This document shows, in pieces, positions 9,994 to 17,576 of a stretch of DNA of 54,316 nt. The stretch spans positions 1 to 54,316 of the forward strand of contig JANYDW010000006.1 of NCBI GenBank assembly GCA_025363455.1. Direction: 5' to 3'. The stretch is from Oleiharenicola sp. (GTDB lineage Bacteria > Verrucomicrobiota > Verrucomicrobiia > Opitutales > Opitutaceae). Positions within the stretch are counted from its first letter, which is position 1, and every line of letters begins with the position of its first letter. Under the pieces are notes generated by a model. That model made no database searches. It saw nothing but the letters and a program-made list of their open reading frames with translations, and was not told where the DNA came from. The translations under genes were made by a program, and so were the position numbers.

Positions 9994-11282
9994 GCGAGGG
10001 CGGGGACGGGCAGGGTGAGGATGACGCGGGTTCCCTTGCCCGGGCTTGACTCCACCTGCAGACTGCCGCCGAGCGCGCCAGCCCGGGCCTGCATGTTGTC
10101 GAGGCCGTGGCCCCGGTTACCATCCGGGCTGAAACCGATGCCATCGTCTTGCACGGAAAGGGCGATGGCTTCGTCGTTTCGGCCGGCCAGCAGCGTGATG
10201 TGCCGGGCCTGGCCGTGACGCAGGCTGTTGCTGAGGGCTTCCCGCAGGATGTTCATGATCTCGGCGACTTGGTGGGAGGGGATTTTTTCGACCGTATCCG
10301 GGTCGAGCCGGCGCTCGATCCGCGCCTCGGCCTCGGATGGGAGCGAACCGATCAAGCCGGCAAGGGCGGCCGTGAACGACTGGCCGTTGACCCGTCCCGG
10401 CTCCAGGTCCTGCAGATAGGCGCGCACCTCTTGGTTCAACCGGCGCAACTCGGTGAGGCACTGGTCGGTGCGCTGCCGCATCTCGGGCGAGAGGGAGGAT
10501 TTTTTTTGCACGCTTTCGAGCGTGAGACAGACGGCGTAGAGGGTCTGGCAGATGTTGTCGTGCAGGTCGCGGCCGAGGCGGATGCGCTCGGCCACTGAAT
10601 GACCCAGCAGGGTCCGGTTGACCTGCAGGTCCTCCTCGGCCCGCATCCGGGCTCCATGTTCCTCGACGAGGGCGGCGGTGCGCTCATTGGAAAGGCGGGC
10701 GAATTGCTCCATGCCGACCGCTTGGGCCCGCTCGCGGGCCCAGGGAGTCACCGTATTCCGTTCATCCGTGCGAAACCGGTGGACGAGCGAGGCCAGCAAC
10801 AACCCGGCTAAAAAAAGTCCGGGACAAAGGAGCAACAGTCCCAAAGCAACTCGATGGTAGACGGCCAGCAGACGCGTGGCCGGCGGGGGAGGGAAGGAGA
10901 CGAGCGCGTTGGCTTGGTGTCCGAGATGCGCCGAAAATGACAGCAGGCCGGGACTCGGAAGGGGCAGCACATCGTCATAGCGCTGCACGGTGGCACCGAT
11001 GACCTGGCCGGCCTCGGCCAGATCGTTCGCCGGTGATTGCCAGTCGAGATGCATCCGACTCGCCACTTTTCGGAACTGTTCCTGTTTCAGCGCAATGGCT
11101 GCGTCATTCAATTGCCTTACCTGGGCCTGCGTTTGCTGCTGCAGCCAGCCATTCATCAGCACCGCCCCCAGCAGGAGGCCCAAAAGCAGAATCAGGTAGC
11201 TTCCGGTGCGGGTGAACTGAGTCATTGGCCCGGGATCAAAGCGGGAAATTTCGGTTTCGTCAAAACCTTCGACAATTGTCAT
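9990..11282 (-). CDS. NarX/DegS-type sensor histidine kinase (HisKA_3)
   Basis: A sensor kinase of up to 430 residues. Two transmembrane segments (about 27-47 and 145-167) bound an extracytoplasmic region of about 100 residues of unknown ligand. The cytoplasmic part has a coiled linker, then the HisKA_3 dimerisation motif RLGRDLHDNICQTLY with phospho-acceptor His241, and an ATPase domain with NILREALSNSLRHG, DDGIGF and GHGLDNM. This is the kinase type that pairs with NarL/FixJ regulators, and the partner gene overlaps its stop codon. An in-frame ATG at 11225 would remove 19 residues before the first membrane segment and is an equally good start. It is transcribed away from metG with only 27 bases between the start codons. 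Confidence 0.92.
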   Translation of the reverse strand: MTIVEGFDETEISRFDPGPMTQFTRTGSYLILLLGLLLGAVLMNGWLQQQTQAQVRQLNDAAIALKQEQFRKVASRMHLDWQSPANDLAEAGQVIGATVQRYDDVLPLPSPGLLSFSAHLGHQANALVSFPPPPATRLLAVYHRVALGLLLLCPGLFLAGLLLASLVHRFRTDERNTVTPWARERAQAVGMEQFARLSNERTAALVEEHGARMRAEEDLQVNRTLLGHSVAERIRLGRDLHDNICQTLYAVCLTLESVQKKSSLSPEMRQRTDQCLTELRRLNQEVRAYLQDLEPGRVNGQSFTAALAGLIGSLPSEAEARIERRLDPDTVEKIPSHQVAEIMNILREALSNSLRHGQARHITLLAGRNDEAIALSVQDDGIGFSPDGNRGHGLDNMQARAGALGGSLQVESSPGKGTRVILTLPVPALA

Positions 11283-11309
11283 CTGCTGGCTACATCTTTT
11301 GACCCTTTT

Positions 11310-12866
11310 ATGCCGTCATTCTACATCACGACCGCCATTGACTATGTGAACGGTTCGCCGCACCTGGGCCACGCTTATGAGAAGGTGCTGACGGACGTCA
11401 TCGCCCGGTTCCGGCGGCAGATGGGAGACAAGGTTCATTTTTTGACCGGCGTGGACGAACACGGGCAAAAGGTCCAGGCCAGTGCCAAGAAGCGCGGCAT
11501 CCCGCCGCAGCAGTTCGTGGATGAGGTCAGCGCGGAATTCCGGGCGCTGCTGCCAAAACTAAATATTTCCAACGACGATTTCATCCGCACGACCGAGCCA
11601 CGGCACAAGAAGGTCGTGGGCGATGTGCTCCAGCAGCTTTTCGACAAGGGCGAGATCTACCAGGCCGAATACAAGGGCTTTTACTCGACCCGCCAGGAGC
11701 AGTTCCTGCAGGACAAGGACCGCAACCCAGACGGCACCTGGCCCGAGATCTTCGGCGACGTGTCGGAAATCACGGAGAAGAACTATTTTTTCAAACTGAA
11801 GCAGTACCAGGACTGGCTGGTCAATTTCCTCACGAAGAACCCGGATTTCATTTTCCCGGCGTTCCGCCAGAAGCAGGTCAGCGAGTTCCTCAAAGACCCG
11901 CTGAACGACCTCTGTATCTCGCGCCCCAAGGAACGCTTGGAGTGGGGTATCCCGCTGCCATTCGACGAGGGCTACGTCACCTACGTCTGGTTCGACGCGC
12001 TGATCAACTACTACTCCGCCGTTGTCGACCAACCCGGCGTCTGGCCGGCGACGTTCCACGTCATCGGCAAGGACATCCTCGTGCCGCCGCACGCCGTCTA
12101 CTGGCCGATCATGCTGCATGCCGCCGGTCTGCCGCTACCGAAGGGCATCATTGCGCACGGTTGGTGGCTGCAGCGCGGGGCCAAGATGTCCAAGAGCACG
12201 GGCAACGCCCTCAACCCGCTCGACCTCGTCACTGAGTTCGGGGCCGATGCCTTTCGCTACTTCCTGATTCGCGAGATGAATGTCGGCCAGGATAGCGACT
12301 TCACTCGCGAGCAGTTCCTGGTGCGCTACAACAGCGAACTCGCCAACAATCTCGGCAATCTCGTCAACCGCACGCTGAACATGACCACGCGGTTCGCCGC
12401 CGGCGCCGTGCCCGCCGCCGGGACGTTGGAGGAACTCGACCTGAGCCTCCGCGCACTCTGGGAAAAGACCCGCGACGAGGTCATCCCGCTGTGCGAGGGC
12501 TTCCAGTTCCACACGGCACTGGAGCGCGCCATGATTTTTCTGACCGAGACCAACCAATACATCGAGAAACGCGCCCCGTGGAAATTGGGCAAGTCCACCG
12601 ATGCGAAGGATCAGGCGTTGCTCCGTACTTCGCTCGCCACCATGGCCGAGGCATTGCGCCTCGCGGTTGCGCTGATCCAGCATGTCACCCCTTCGACCAC
12701 CGAGAAGATCAACAACGTCCTCGGGCACAAGGCCGGCGCCGTCTGGCGCGACGAACTCGTTTGGGGCGGCAAGCTCACCGGCGTCAAGGTCGCTGAGTCG
12801 CTCGTGCTGTTCCCGCGGCCAGCTCCACCAGCGGCGGAGGCTCCCGCGCCCAAGAAGAAAGCCTGA
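11310..12866 (+). CDS. metG: Methionine-tRNA ligase MetG
   Basis: Methionyl-tRNA synthetase charges tRNA-Met for initiation and elongation. The 518-residue protein is a short-form class I synthetase: the ATP-binding HIGH-type motif is HLGH at residues 18-21 and the KMSKS motif is exact at 292-296 (AKMSKSTGN). The anticodon-binding helical domain follows. The C-terminal dimerisation/tRNA-binding domain found in longer bacterial forms is absent, and the protein ends in a Pro/Ala/Lys-rich tail. The ATG at 11310 gives the conserved start MPSFYITTAIDYVNG; an upstream in-frame extension overlaps the divergent kinase gene and is not conserved. Confidence 0.96.
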   Translation: MPSFYITTAIDYVNGSPHLGHAYEKVLTDVIARFRRQMGDKVHFLTGVDEHGQKVQASAKKRGIPPQQFVDEVSAEFRALLPKLNISNDDFIRTTEPRHKKVVGDVLQQLFDKGEIYQAEYKGFYSTRQEQFLQDKDRNPDGTWPEIFGDVSEITEKNYFFKLKQYQDWLVNFLTKNPDFIFPAFRQKQVSEFLKDPLNDLCISRPKERLEWGIPLPFDEGYVTYVWFDALINYYSAVVDQPGVWPATFHVIGKDILVPPHAVYWPIMLHAAGLPLPKGIIAHGWWLQRGAKMSKSTGNALNPLDLVTEFGADAFRYFLIREMNVGQDSDFTREQFLVRYNSELANNLGNLVNRTLNMTTRFAAGAVPAAGTLEELDLSLRALWEKTRDEVIPLCEGFQFHTALERAMIFLTETNQYIEKRAPWKLGKSTDAKDQALLRTSLATMAEALRLAVALIQHVTPSTTEKINNVLGHKAGAVWRDELVWGGKLTGVKVAESLVLFPRPAPPAAEAPAPKKKA

Positions 12867-12900
12867 GCCTGATCGGGAAACACTGTAATGACCGCCTTTC

Positions 12901-12982
12901 GTGGATCCTTCGTTGCGCTGAGGATGACGCCTCGGGGATTTAACTTTAGTTTCCGTCATGCTGAGCGCAGCGACGGATCCAC
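12901..12982. repeat. Palindromic element, family H
   Basis: Inverted arms at 12901-12928 and 12955-12982 match at 24 of 28 positions, with cores GTGGATCCTTCG and CGACGGATCCAC and a 26-nt AT-richer loop. The stem motif (ATGCTGAGCGCAGCGA) resembles a type of intergenic repeat seen in many bacterial genomes. It separates metG from menF. Confidence 0.85.
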
Positions 12983-13006
12983 GGTTGTCGCTCCAGGTCG
13001 GGCAGC

Positions 13007-14431
13007 ATGAAAACCCCCGCAATCAACCCCACTGGCAGCGCGACCCCGGCAGCCCTGCGGGCGTTTTTCCAGCAATGCTGCGCCGAGGCCCGGACGGCAG
13101 GCCGGCCGCAATTGGTGAGCATCAGCATGACAGTCGATAACCTCGACCCGCTCGCGGTGCTTGAGTCGATATTCGAGCCGGACGAGCCTCACTTTTATGC
13201 CGAGCGACCCTCGGCCGGATTCAGCGTGGCGGGGGCCGAGTCCGCCGTGGAATTCACGACGGCAGGTGCCGGGCGCTTCATCGCGGCGCGCGATTTCATC
13301 GCGCAAACTCTCGCTGATACCATTGCCGTCGGTCCCGTGGTCGAGCCCTTTGCCGGCCCGCATTTCTTTTTTGCCGCCGGATTTGGCGACGAGTCAGTCC
13401 CGGGGGCTCCGTTTCCAGTTCTCAAACTTTTTGTGCCCCGTTGGCAGGTGGGGCGGATGGGCGACAGCACCGTCGCCGTGGCCAATCTCCTGGTCTCGGC
13501 GGACGCGCCGGTGGACCTAATCACGGCGAAGGTCTGGAAGGCTCACGCCAAGTTTGGCGCCTTTGACTACAGTCGGGCGCGGCGCAAGGACCGGCCCTCG
13601 GCGCCCCAGATGACCGAGGAAATCGGCGGCGCCGGTTCCTACCAGCGCGCCGTTTCGCGGGCGCTGGGGGCGATCGGGCGGGGCGAGTACGAGAAGGTCG
13701 TGCTGGCCCGGGCCCTCAAATACACGACGGCGGAGGAGTTTCACCCGATGGGGATACTGAATCACCTGCGGCAGCGCTATCCCGACTGCTACTCGTTTTC
13801 CATCGCGGGTGGCCGGGGCCAGAGTTTCATTGGCGCCTCGCCCGAGCGTTTGGTGCGGGTGGCCGGTGGGCGCATGCACACCACGGCGCTGGCCGGCTCA
13901 GCGGCCCGCGGCGTGTCCGCCAGCGAGGACGCCGCCTTCGCCCAGGCGCTGTTGCACAGCGAGAAGGACCTGCGCGAGCACCGGCTGGTGTTCGATTCCA
14001 TTGTCAGCCGGCTCGCCGACTTGAAACTGACACTCGAGCATGCGGCTCATCCGCGGCTGCTCGGGCTGGCCAACGTGCATCACCTGCACACCCCGATCAG
14101 CGCTCACCTTCCGGTCGGGACGCATATCCTCGACCTGGTCGCCCGGTTGCATCCGACGCCCGCGGTTGGCGGAACGCCGCAGGGCCCGGCGTTGGCGGCC
14201 ATGGTGGAGCTGGAATCTTTTTCCCGCGGTCTCTACGCCGGACCGCAGGGCTGGGTTGATCACCGCGGCGGCGGAGAGTTTTTCGTGGGCATCCGCTCGG
14301 CGCTCATCGACGGCCGCACCGCGACGGCCTACGCCGGCGCGGGCATCGTGGCCGGTTCGGAGCCCGACAAGGAGTTTGCCGAAACGGAATTGAAGTTCAA
14401 AGCCCTCATCGAGGCGTTGACTGAATCATGA
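13007..14431 (+). CDS. menF: Isochorismate synthase (MenF type)
   Basis: Converts chorismate to isochorismate, the first committed step of menaquinone synthesis by the classical Men route. The 474-residue protein has a variable N-terminal half and a C-terminal chorismate-binding domain: SYQRAVSRALGAI, GEYEKVVLARAL, SFIGASPERLV, TTALAGSAARG and, near the end, YAGPQGWVD and AGAGIVAGSEPDKEF. Anthranilate synthase and salicylate synthase are related, but the next gene is menD on the same strand, which fixes the assignment. A palindromic element lies between the two genes, so they may be co-transcribed through it. Confidence 0.93.
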   Translation: MKTPAINPTGSATPAALRAFFQQCCAEARTAGRPQLVSISMTVDNLDPLAVLESIFEPDEPHFYAERPSAGFSVAGAESAVEFTTAGAGRFIAARDFIAQTLADTIAVGPVVEPFAGPHFFFAAGFGDESVPGAPFPVLKLFVPRWQVGRMGDSTVAVANLLVSADAPVDLITAKVWKAHAKFGAFDYSRARRKDRPSAPQMTEEIGGAGSYQRAVSRALGAIGRGEYEKVVLARALKYTTAEEFHPMGILNHLRQRYPDCYSFSIAGGRGQSFIGASPERLVRVAGGRMHTTALAGSAARGVSASEDAAFAQALLHSEKDLREHRLVFDSIVSRLADLKLTLEHAAHPRLLGLANVHHLHTPISAHLPVGTHILDLVARLHPTPAVGGTPQGPALAAMVELESFSRGLYAGPQGWVDHRGGGEFFVGIRSALIDGRTATAYAGAGIVAGSEPDKEFAETELKFKALIEALTES

Positions 14432-14440
14432 AAAAGTTTC

Positions 14441-14520
14441 TGTCATTGCGAGGAGCGCAGCTACGAAGCAATCCATCCCGCTGGATCGCCACGCCCGGCT
14501 TTGCCGGGCTCGCGATGACA
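14441..14520. repeat. Palindromic element, family I
   Basis: Outer arms TGTCATTGCGAGG (from 14441) and CTCGCGATGACA (to 14520) pair with one mismatch, and an inner stem CCCGGCTTTGCCGGG lies at about 14493-14508. The left part (GTCATTGCGAGGAGCGCAGC) is a motif I know as a recurrent intergenic repeat in diverse bacteria. It lies between menF and menD. Confidence 0.88.
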
Positions 14521-14525
14521 AAACC

Positions 14526-16271
14526 ATGAAGGCCGAGGCATCGTTGGATTTCCGTAACACCAACACCCTTTGGTGCAGCGTGCTCGTCGAGACACTGGTC
14601 CGGTTGGGGCTGCGGCACGCAGTGATTTCGCCCGGGTCGCGCTCGGCGCCGCTGACCTTTGCTTTCGCCCGCCACCCGCGGGTCGAGGCCATTCCCGTGC
14701 TCGACGAGCGTTCTGCGGGCTTCTACGCCCTCGGCTTGGCCAAACAGGACCATCGGCCGGTGGCGCTGGTATGCACCAGCGGCACCGCTGCGGCGAATTT
14801 CCTGCCGGCCGTCGTGGAGGCGCACGAGAGCGGAGTACCGCTGCTCGTATTTACGGCCGACCGTCCGCCCGAACTGCGCGGCTGCCATTCCGGCCAGAGC
14901 ATCAACCAGCAGGAATTGTACGGCGGTTTCGTGAACTTGTTCCAAGATCTGCCGGTTCCAGCAGCGACCCTGGCGGCCTTGCGGCGCCTCCGGCAGACCA
15001 TCGAGCGGGCCTGCGTCGCGACCGCGAAACCCATGACCGGGCCGGTGCACCTGAATTGTCCCTTTCGCGACCCGCTGCCTCCGCTGGCGCAGGCGTTGCC
15101 GCCGGGAATCACGAGGAAAGCTTTTACCGGTTTCTTCGCGGGATTGACGGATGCGCCCCCGCAGACACCGGTGAAAGCGTCGGAAGCTCCGGCGTGGTTC
15201 CAGCCCGGGGCCGGCGAGCGTGGGGTGATCATTGTCGGGCCGAACGCACCCGTTTCGCCGCGCGCGTTTGTGGCGGGTGTCGCCCGGGTCGCCCGGGCTC
15301 TCGGCTGGCCGGTGCTCGCGGATGCGCTGTCTCCCGTCCGGATGCACGCCGGGCGATCGCTCCCGGTGGTGGCCCACTACGACGCGCTCCTGCGCTCCCG
15401 GGCGGTGGCTGACGAACTGCGACCCCAGCGCGTGATATGCATCGGGGGCTGGCCGACCAGCAAGACGCTGCGCGAATGGCTGCAGCAGGCAGATCCGGAA
15501 ACGGTGCTGCTCACCGACCGGGTGGATGACATGGACGGCTTGCGCTTGCGGACGCGGCACGTGCGCGGAGGCTTTGATGCCTGGTGTGCCGGATATCGTG
15601 GCAAAACACCCCTCGGTCTCTATGCCCGGCGCTGGCAGGAGGAGGAAAGGCGGGTGGCGCATTCCCTCGGAGCGACCCTCGGCCGAGTCCAAAGACTGGT
15701 TGAGCCGGCGGTGGTGCCCGTGCTTGCGCGCTGCCTGCCGGCCCGCACCGCGTTGTTCGTGGCTAGCTCGATGCCCGTGCGCGACGCGGAGTATTTCTGG
15801 CCGGCGAACGACCGAGGGCATGTCATCCATTTTAACCGCGGAGCCAACGGCATCGACGGCACGCTATCCACCGCGTTGGGGATCGCCCATGGCGCTGGCC
15901 CGGCCGTGTTGCTGACCGGGGACCTGGCCCTCTTGCACGACACCAACGGATTTCTCTCGCTGCCGAAGTTCAAGGGCAGCCTTACGGTCGTCCTTATCAA
16001 CAACAACGGCGGCGGTATCTTCGAACACCTGCCGGTGGCGCAGTTCGACCCGCCATTCGAGGAGTTCTTTGCCACCCCGCAGAACATCGATTTCCGAAAG
16101 CTATGTGCGACCTACGGCGTGGCGCATGTGGCGGTGAAGAGCACTGGGCAGCTCGCCCGTCTCGTAATGAAGCTGCCGAAGTCTGGCGTGCGTGTGCTGG
16201 AAGTACGCACCAACCGGAAGCGCGACGCGGCGTTCCGGAAGCAGCTGTTTGCGGCGCTGGCGGGGGATTGA
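14526..16271 (+). CDS. menD: SEPHCHC synthase MenD
   Basis: A thiamine-diphosphate enzyme that joins isochorismate and 2-oxoglutarate to make SEPHCHC in menaquinone synthesis. The 581-residue protein has the three-domain plan of the family. The N-terminal pyrimidine-binding domain carries SPGSRSAPLT and the ThDP-activating glutamate, Glu61 in LDERSAGFYALG, followed by CTSGTAAANFLPAV and the conserved TADRPPELRGCHSGQSINQ region. The C-terminal domain shows FNRGANGIDGTLSTALG and the metal/ThDP motif ending in INNNGGGIFEHLP (around residue 492). It follows menF, and menB lies 3.4 kb downstream on the same strand. Confidence 0.96.
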   Translation: MKAEASLDFRNTNTLWCSVLVETLVRLGLRHAVISPGSRSAPLTFAFARHPRVEAIPVLDERSAGFYALGLAKQDHRPVALVCTSGTAAANFLPAVVEAHESGVPLLVFTADRPPELRGCHSGQSINQQELYGGFVNLFQDLPVPAATLAALRRLRQTIERACVATAKPMTGPVHLNCPFRDPLPPLAQALPPGITRKAFTGFFAGLTDAPPQTPVKASEAPAWFQPGAGERGVIIVGPNAPVSPRAFVAGVARVARALGWPVLADALSPVRMHAGRSLPVVAHYDALLRSRAVADELRPQRVICIGGWPTSKTLREWLQQADPETVLLTDRVDDMDGLRLRTRHVRGGFDAWCAGYRGKTPLGLYARRWQEEERRVAHSLGATLGRVQRLVEPAVVPVLARCLPARTALFVASSMPVRDAEYFWPANDRGHVIHFNRGANGIDGTLSTALGIAHGAGPAVLLTGDLALLHDTNGFLSLPKFKGSLTVVLINNNGGGIFEHLPVAQFDPPFEEFFATPQNIDFRKLCATYGVAHVAVKSTGQLARLVMKLPKSGVRVLEVRTNRKRDAAFRKQLFAALAGD

Positions 16272-16275
16272 CCGT

Positions 16276-16325
16276 TGGAGGGCTCGCGTCCCTGCGAGCC
16301 GACCCGCAGAGACGCGGGCCCTCCA
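16276..16325. repeat. Palindromic element, family B
   Basis: A 50-nt element starting TTGGAGGGCTCGCGTCCC and ending in GGGCCCTCCAA. The outer arms are complementary and each half forms its own small hairpin. Related copies: 30621-30672, a half copy at 42059-42084, and 52264-52315 inside the amidase gene. It lies between the convergent ends of menD and the kinase gene. Confidence 0.88.
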
Positions 16326-16330
16326 ACGCC

Positions 16331-17425
16331 TCACCCCAGCGGCAAGGTCACCCTGAAGGTCGTGCCTTTACGCGACGTCGTGAAGTCGATCGAGCCGCGG
16401 TGGGCCTCGACGACGGTCTTGGCGATGGCGAGTCCCAGGCCGGTGCCATTGACCTTGCCTTGGCTGACGAAGGGCTCGAACACGGATCGGCGGATGTCCT
16501 TGGGGATGCCCGGGCCGTTGTCGGCGACGGTGACGACACACTGCCGGCCCTCGTGCCGGGCGGAGACGACGATGCGGCCGCCTTTTTGGCGGGCCAGAGC
16601 CTCATGGGAATTGGTGACGAGATTCTGGAGGACCCGTTGGAAGCGGTCGGCATCGAGTGGCAGGGTTATCCGGCCCGGCTTGACGCGCAGGCTGATCCCG
16701 GCGCGGGCGAGCACCTCGAGGTTGTTTTCCTGCAGCAACAGCAGCGACTCCTGCAGCGGCGAGAGCTTGGTCTTGAGGCGGGTCTCGCCGCGGGCGAAAT
16801 CGAGCACTTCCTCGACCATGCCGCCGAGCCGGTCGACCTGCCGCAGGATCATGGCGCACAGCTCCTGGTTTTGCGGGGTGCGGTTGCGCTTCGCGATGAG
16901 CTCGGTGGCGAGCTTGATCGTGGAGAACGGTGCCCGGAAGTCGTGGATCATGGAGTTGGCCATTTCGCCGACGAGGGTGATCTTCTCCTTGCGCATGACC
17001 TCGCTGACGAAGCGCTCATTGGTGGCGCGCAGGTTCTCGCTGACTTGGCTGAACAGCCGGAGCACGGTGTGCCAGGAGGTTTCGGAGAGCAGCTGCAGGA
17101 AGGGTTTCTGGGGCAGCCGGCCGAGTTGCACCGGGCCGTCGGCCACGGCCGTGGTGCTGCGGACGGAACCGTCGAGCACGCCCAGTTCACCAAAATAGTC
17201 GTCGGGGCCCTTGTAGGCGATGGTCTGGGCCGCCCCCCCGGGGGATTTCTTGGTCAGGGCGACGCGGCCGGTTAAGACGAGGTAGATGCAGTCCGACTGG
17301 CTGCCTTCCTCGAAGATGACGGCCTTGTGGTGAAAGCGCACCGGTCGCACATGATTGCTCAGCTTCGCCCCCTGCGCCGCCGGGAAATGGCTGATGAAGC
17401 GATGGGCGAGGATGTCGGCGGACAT
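16331..17425 (-). CDS. Histidine kinase with N-terminal cyclic-nucleotide-binding domain
   Basis: A soluble 364-residue kinase with an unusual input. Residues about 20-120 form a CRP-like cyclic-nucleotide-binding domain (VIFEEGSQSDCIYLVLTGRV, then YFGELGVLDGSVRSTTAVA, close to the CRP phosphate-binding cassette). A short helical linker leads to a HisKA-like segment with the H-box NSMIHDFRAPFSTIK (His161) and an ATPase domain with NLVTNSHEAL, DNGPGIP and GTGLGLA. There is no membrane segment and no adjacent response regulator. The ATG at 17425 is preferred; in-frame codons upstream run into a palindromic repeat. Binding of cAMP or cGMP is suggested by the fold but not shown; the arginine that binds phosphate in CRP aligns with RS in GSVRSTT. 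Confidence 0.88.
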   Translation of the reverse strand: MSADILAHRFISHFPAAQGAKLSNHVRPVRFHHKAVIFEEGSQSDCIYLVLTGRVALTKKSPGGAAQTIAYKGPDDYFGELGVLDGSVRSTTAVADGPVQLGRLPQKPFLQLLSETSWHTVLRLFSQVSENLRATNERFVSEVMRKEKITLVGEMANSMIHDFRAPFSTIKLATELIAKRNRTPQNQELCAMILRQVDRLGGMVEEVLDFARGETRLKTKLSPLQESLLLLQENNLEVLARAGISLRVKPGRITLPLDADRFQRVLQNLVTNSHEALARQKGGRIVVSARHEGRQCVVTVADNGPGIPKDIRRSVFEPFVSQGKVNGTGLGLAIAKTVVEAHRGSIDFTTSRKGTTFRVTLPLG

Positions 17426-17445
17426 GGACGGAAAAAGACAGAAAA

Positions 17446-17576
17446 GCTGAAGGACTGAAAGGCTGAACGACCCGGACACCCGGCCGTCGTTTTCTACTAG
17501 CAAAATTCGGCCGGCAGGCTGGAGCTGCCTCAGCGCATTCAGCCCTTCAGTTTTTCGGACTTTCAGCCGTTCCCTA
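17446..17576. repeat. Palindromic element, family K
   Basis: Left arm 17446-17468 (GCTGAAGGACTGAAAGGCTG at its start) and right part 17537-17576 (rich in TTCAG and CTTTCAGC) are roughly complementary. It fills the whole gap between the kinase start and the kup stop, and its right edge contains the TAG stop codon of kup. Confidence 0.7.

Noticed and set aside
14406..15830. 474-residue open frame antisense to menD
   Set aside because: Shadow of menD; no recognisable domain, runs through a palindromic element.
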